Assembly: GCA_937896115.1 (NCBI GenBank)
Contig: CALBLB010000346.1
Coordinates: 1 to 6,500, forward strand
Reading direction: 5' to 3'
DNA from: an uncultured Succinatimonas sp.
GTDB lineage: Bacteria > Pseudomonadota > Gammaproteobacteria > Enterobacterales > Succinivibrionaceae
Length of the DNA stretch: 6,500 nucleotides
Shown: piece by piece, positions 5,733 to 6,500 of the stretch
Layout: each line of letters opens with the position of its first letter
Position numbering within the stretch: position 1 is the stretch's first letter
Notes under the pieces: generated by a model
Seen by the model: only the letters and a program-made list of their open reading frames with translations
What the model was told of the DNA's origin: nothing
Database searches by the model: none
Made by a program: the position numbers and the translations under genes

Positions 5733-5792
5733 ATGTCAAACTTGGCATTTAAGTTAGATGTTCAATTGAATTTTATCAGGCAGGGCAAGAAG

Positions 5793-6500
5793 ATGCTCAG
5801 GATCCACAATTCACTTACAAAAACCAAGGAAACTTTCACTCCTATCACTGAAGGTAAGATAGGCATGTATGTATGCGGAGTGACGGTCTATGATTTTTGT
5901 CATATTGGGCATGCACGTACTTTCGTGAACTTTGACGTGATCGTTAGATATTTGCGTTATCGCGGATACGATGTCAAGTATGTGCGTAACATTACCGATA
6001 TCGACGACAAAATTATTAAGCGTGCAGCAGAGCAAGGGATCAGTACCAAAGAACTTACTGATCATTTTATCGATGAAATGCACAAGGATTTTGATGCTTT
6101 GGGCATCAAACGTCCGGATATTGAACCCAAAGCTACTGAAAATATAGATGCCATCATTGCTCTTGTAGAAAAACTAATAGACGGCGGTCATGCATATGTG
6201 GCTGAAAACGGAGATGTTTGCTTCAAAATTGATACTTTCCCCCAGTACGGCAGACTTTCCGGTCAAAAACTTGAAGAATTGCAGGCCGGCGCGCGCGTTG
6301 AAATAGCACAGAGTAAACACAATCCTTTGGATTTTGTACTGTGGAAAATGAGTAAACCGGGTGAACCTGCTTGGGATTCTCCATGGGGAAAAGGAAGACC
6401 AGGGTGGCATATAGAATGCTCTGCAATGAACAGCCGTTTGCTGGGTACCGAATTTGACATTCACGGCGGCGGCTCTGATCTTTTGTTCCCTCATCACGAG
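5793..6500 (+). CDS. cysS: Cysteinyl-tRNA synthetase, N-terminal 236 codons (cut by window end)
   Basis: Class I aminoacyl-tRNA synthetase that activates cysteine with ATP and charges tRNA-Cys in the cytoplasm. The window holds 236 of an expected 460 or so residues; the frame is open to the last base. The catalytic Rossmann fold starts at the N-terminus (MLRIHNSLT..., like E. coli MLKIFNTLT). Visible are the zinc ligand Cys28, the HIGH ATP-binding signature at 37-40, NITDIDDK at 66-73, Trp205 and Cys209 in GWHIECSAM, His224 in DIHGGGSD, and His234. These fall at the E. coli residue numbers, so the zinc-based cysteine discrimination site is intact as far as seen. The KMSKS loop and anticodon domain are beyond the edge. 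ATG at 5793 is chosen by alignment, with a modest AGG eight bases upstream. An in-frame ATG at 5733 would add 20 residues with no E. coli equivalent. Confidence 0.96.
   Translation, partial: MLRIHNSLTKTKETFTPITEGKIGMYVCGVTVYDFCHIGHARTFVNFDVIVRYLRYRGYDVKYVRNITDIDDKIIKRAAEQGISTKELTDHFIDEMHKDFDALGIKRPDIEPKATENIDAIIALVEKLIDGGHAYVAENGDVCFKIDTFPQYGRLSGQKLEELQAGARVEIAQSKHNPLDFVLWKMSKPGEPAWDSPWGKGRPGWHIECSAMNSRLLGTEFDIHGGGSDLLFPHHE

Larger units (their letters stand above)
5469..5792. other. Divergent ppiB/cysS intergenic region, no convincing gene
   Basis: This 324-bp stretch holds the ppiB promoter and ribosome-binding site at its left end and the cysS leader at its right end. In between I see a 12-bp perfect palindrome AAGATATATCTT (5585-5596), a 10-bp palindrome TTCAATTGAA (5761-5770), and a bulged hairpin at 5709-5732. 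Only very short reading frames are present, for example a 9-codon one at 5613 and a 13-codon one at 5617, without convincing ribosome-binding sites. I could not find a good sigma70 promoter for cysS here. No tRNA or known small RNA is recognisable. Confidence 0.6.

Noticed and set aside
6174..6497. 107-codon frame opposite cysS
   Set aside because: Shadow of the conserved cysS coding strand; no homology signal recognised.

Overview
The window carries a compact block of bacterial housekeeping genes from a moderately AT-rich gammaproteobacterium. Five complete proteins and one partial protein look most like their Escherichia coli counterparts: thioredoxin (trxA), a YhhQ-type queuosine-precursor transporter (yhhQ), DNA polymerase I (polA), the lipid A enzyme LpxH, cyclophilin PpiB, and the first 236 codons of cysteinyl-tRNA synthetase (cysS). 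The divergent pair cysS / ppiB-lpxH is the arrangement known from enteric gammaproteobacteria. LpxH implies a lipid A-containing Gram-negative envelope. I cannot fix the genus; a Succinivibrionaceae- or Aeromonadales-like low-GC lineage is only a guess.

Layout. Positions 1-102 are the 3' end of a group II intron on the + strand: a domain V hairpin, a domain VI stem with a bulged branch-point A, and a ...CGAT 3' end. Its reverse transcriptase and most of its RNA lie outside the window. Next come trxA (135-455, -) and yhhQ (631-1272, -), separated by a trxA promoter candidate and a perfect 11-bp hairpin. A 166-bp divergent control region (1273-1438) separates yhhQ from polA (1439-4228, +). It contains a near-perfect inverted repeat that doubles as two overlapping divergent promoters, and a hairpin followed by seven U residues in the yhhQ leader. 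polA converges on the ppiB-lpxH operon (- strand, TGATG stop/start overlap) with only 5 bp between the stop codons. Finally, a 324-bp intergenic region (5469-5792) leads to cysS (5793 to the window end, +).

The genes do not form one pathway. They are core functions: redox (TrxA), tRNA queuosine supply (YhhQ), replication and repair (Pol I), lipid A synthesis (LpxH), protein folding (PpiB) and tRNA charging (CysS). All catalytic residues I could locate are intact, and several in Pol I and CysS fall at the same residue number as in E. coli.

I did not find a new multi-gene system. The points most worth a second look are regulatory: a 22-bp perfect palindrome followed by a U-rich tract inside the start of lpxH, the symmetric yhhQ/polA promoter region with its leader hairpin, a hairpin that could mask a ribosome-binding-like sequence upstream of cysS with a possible in-frame earlier start, and the group II intron end beside trxA.
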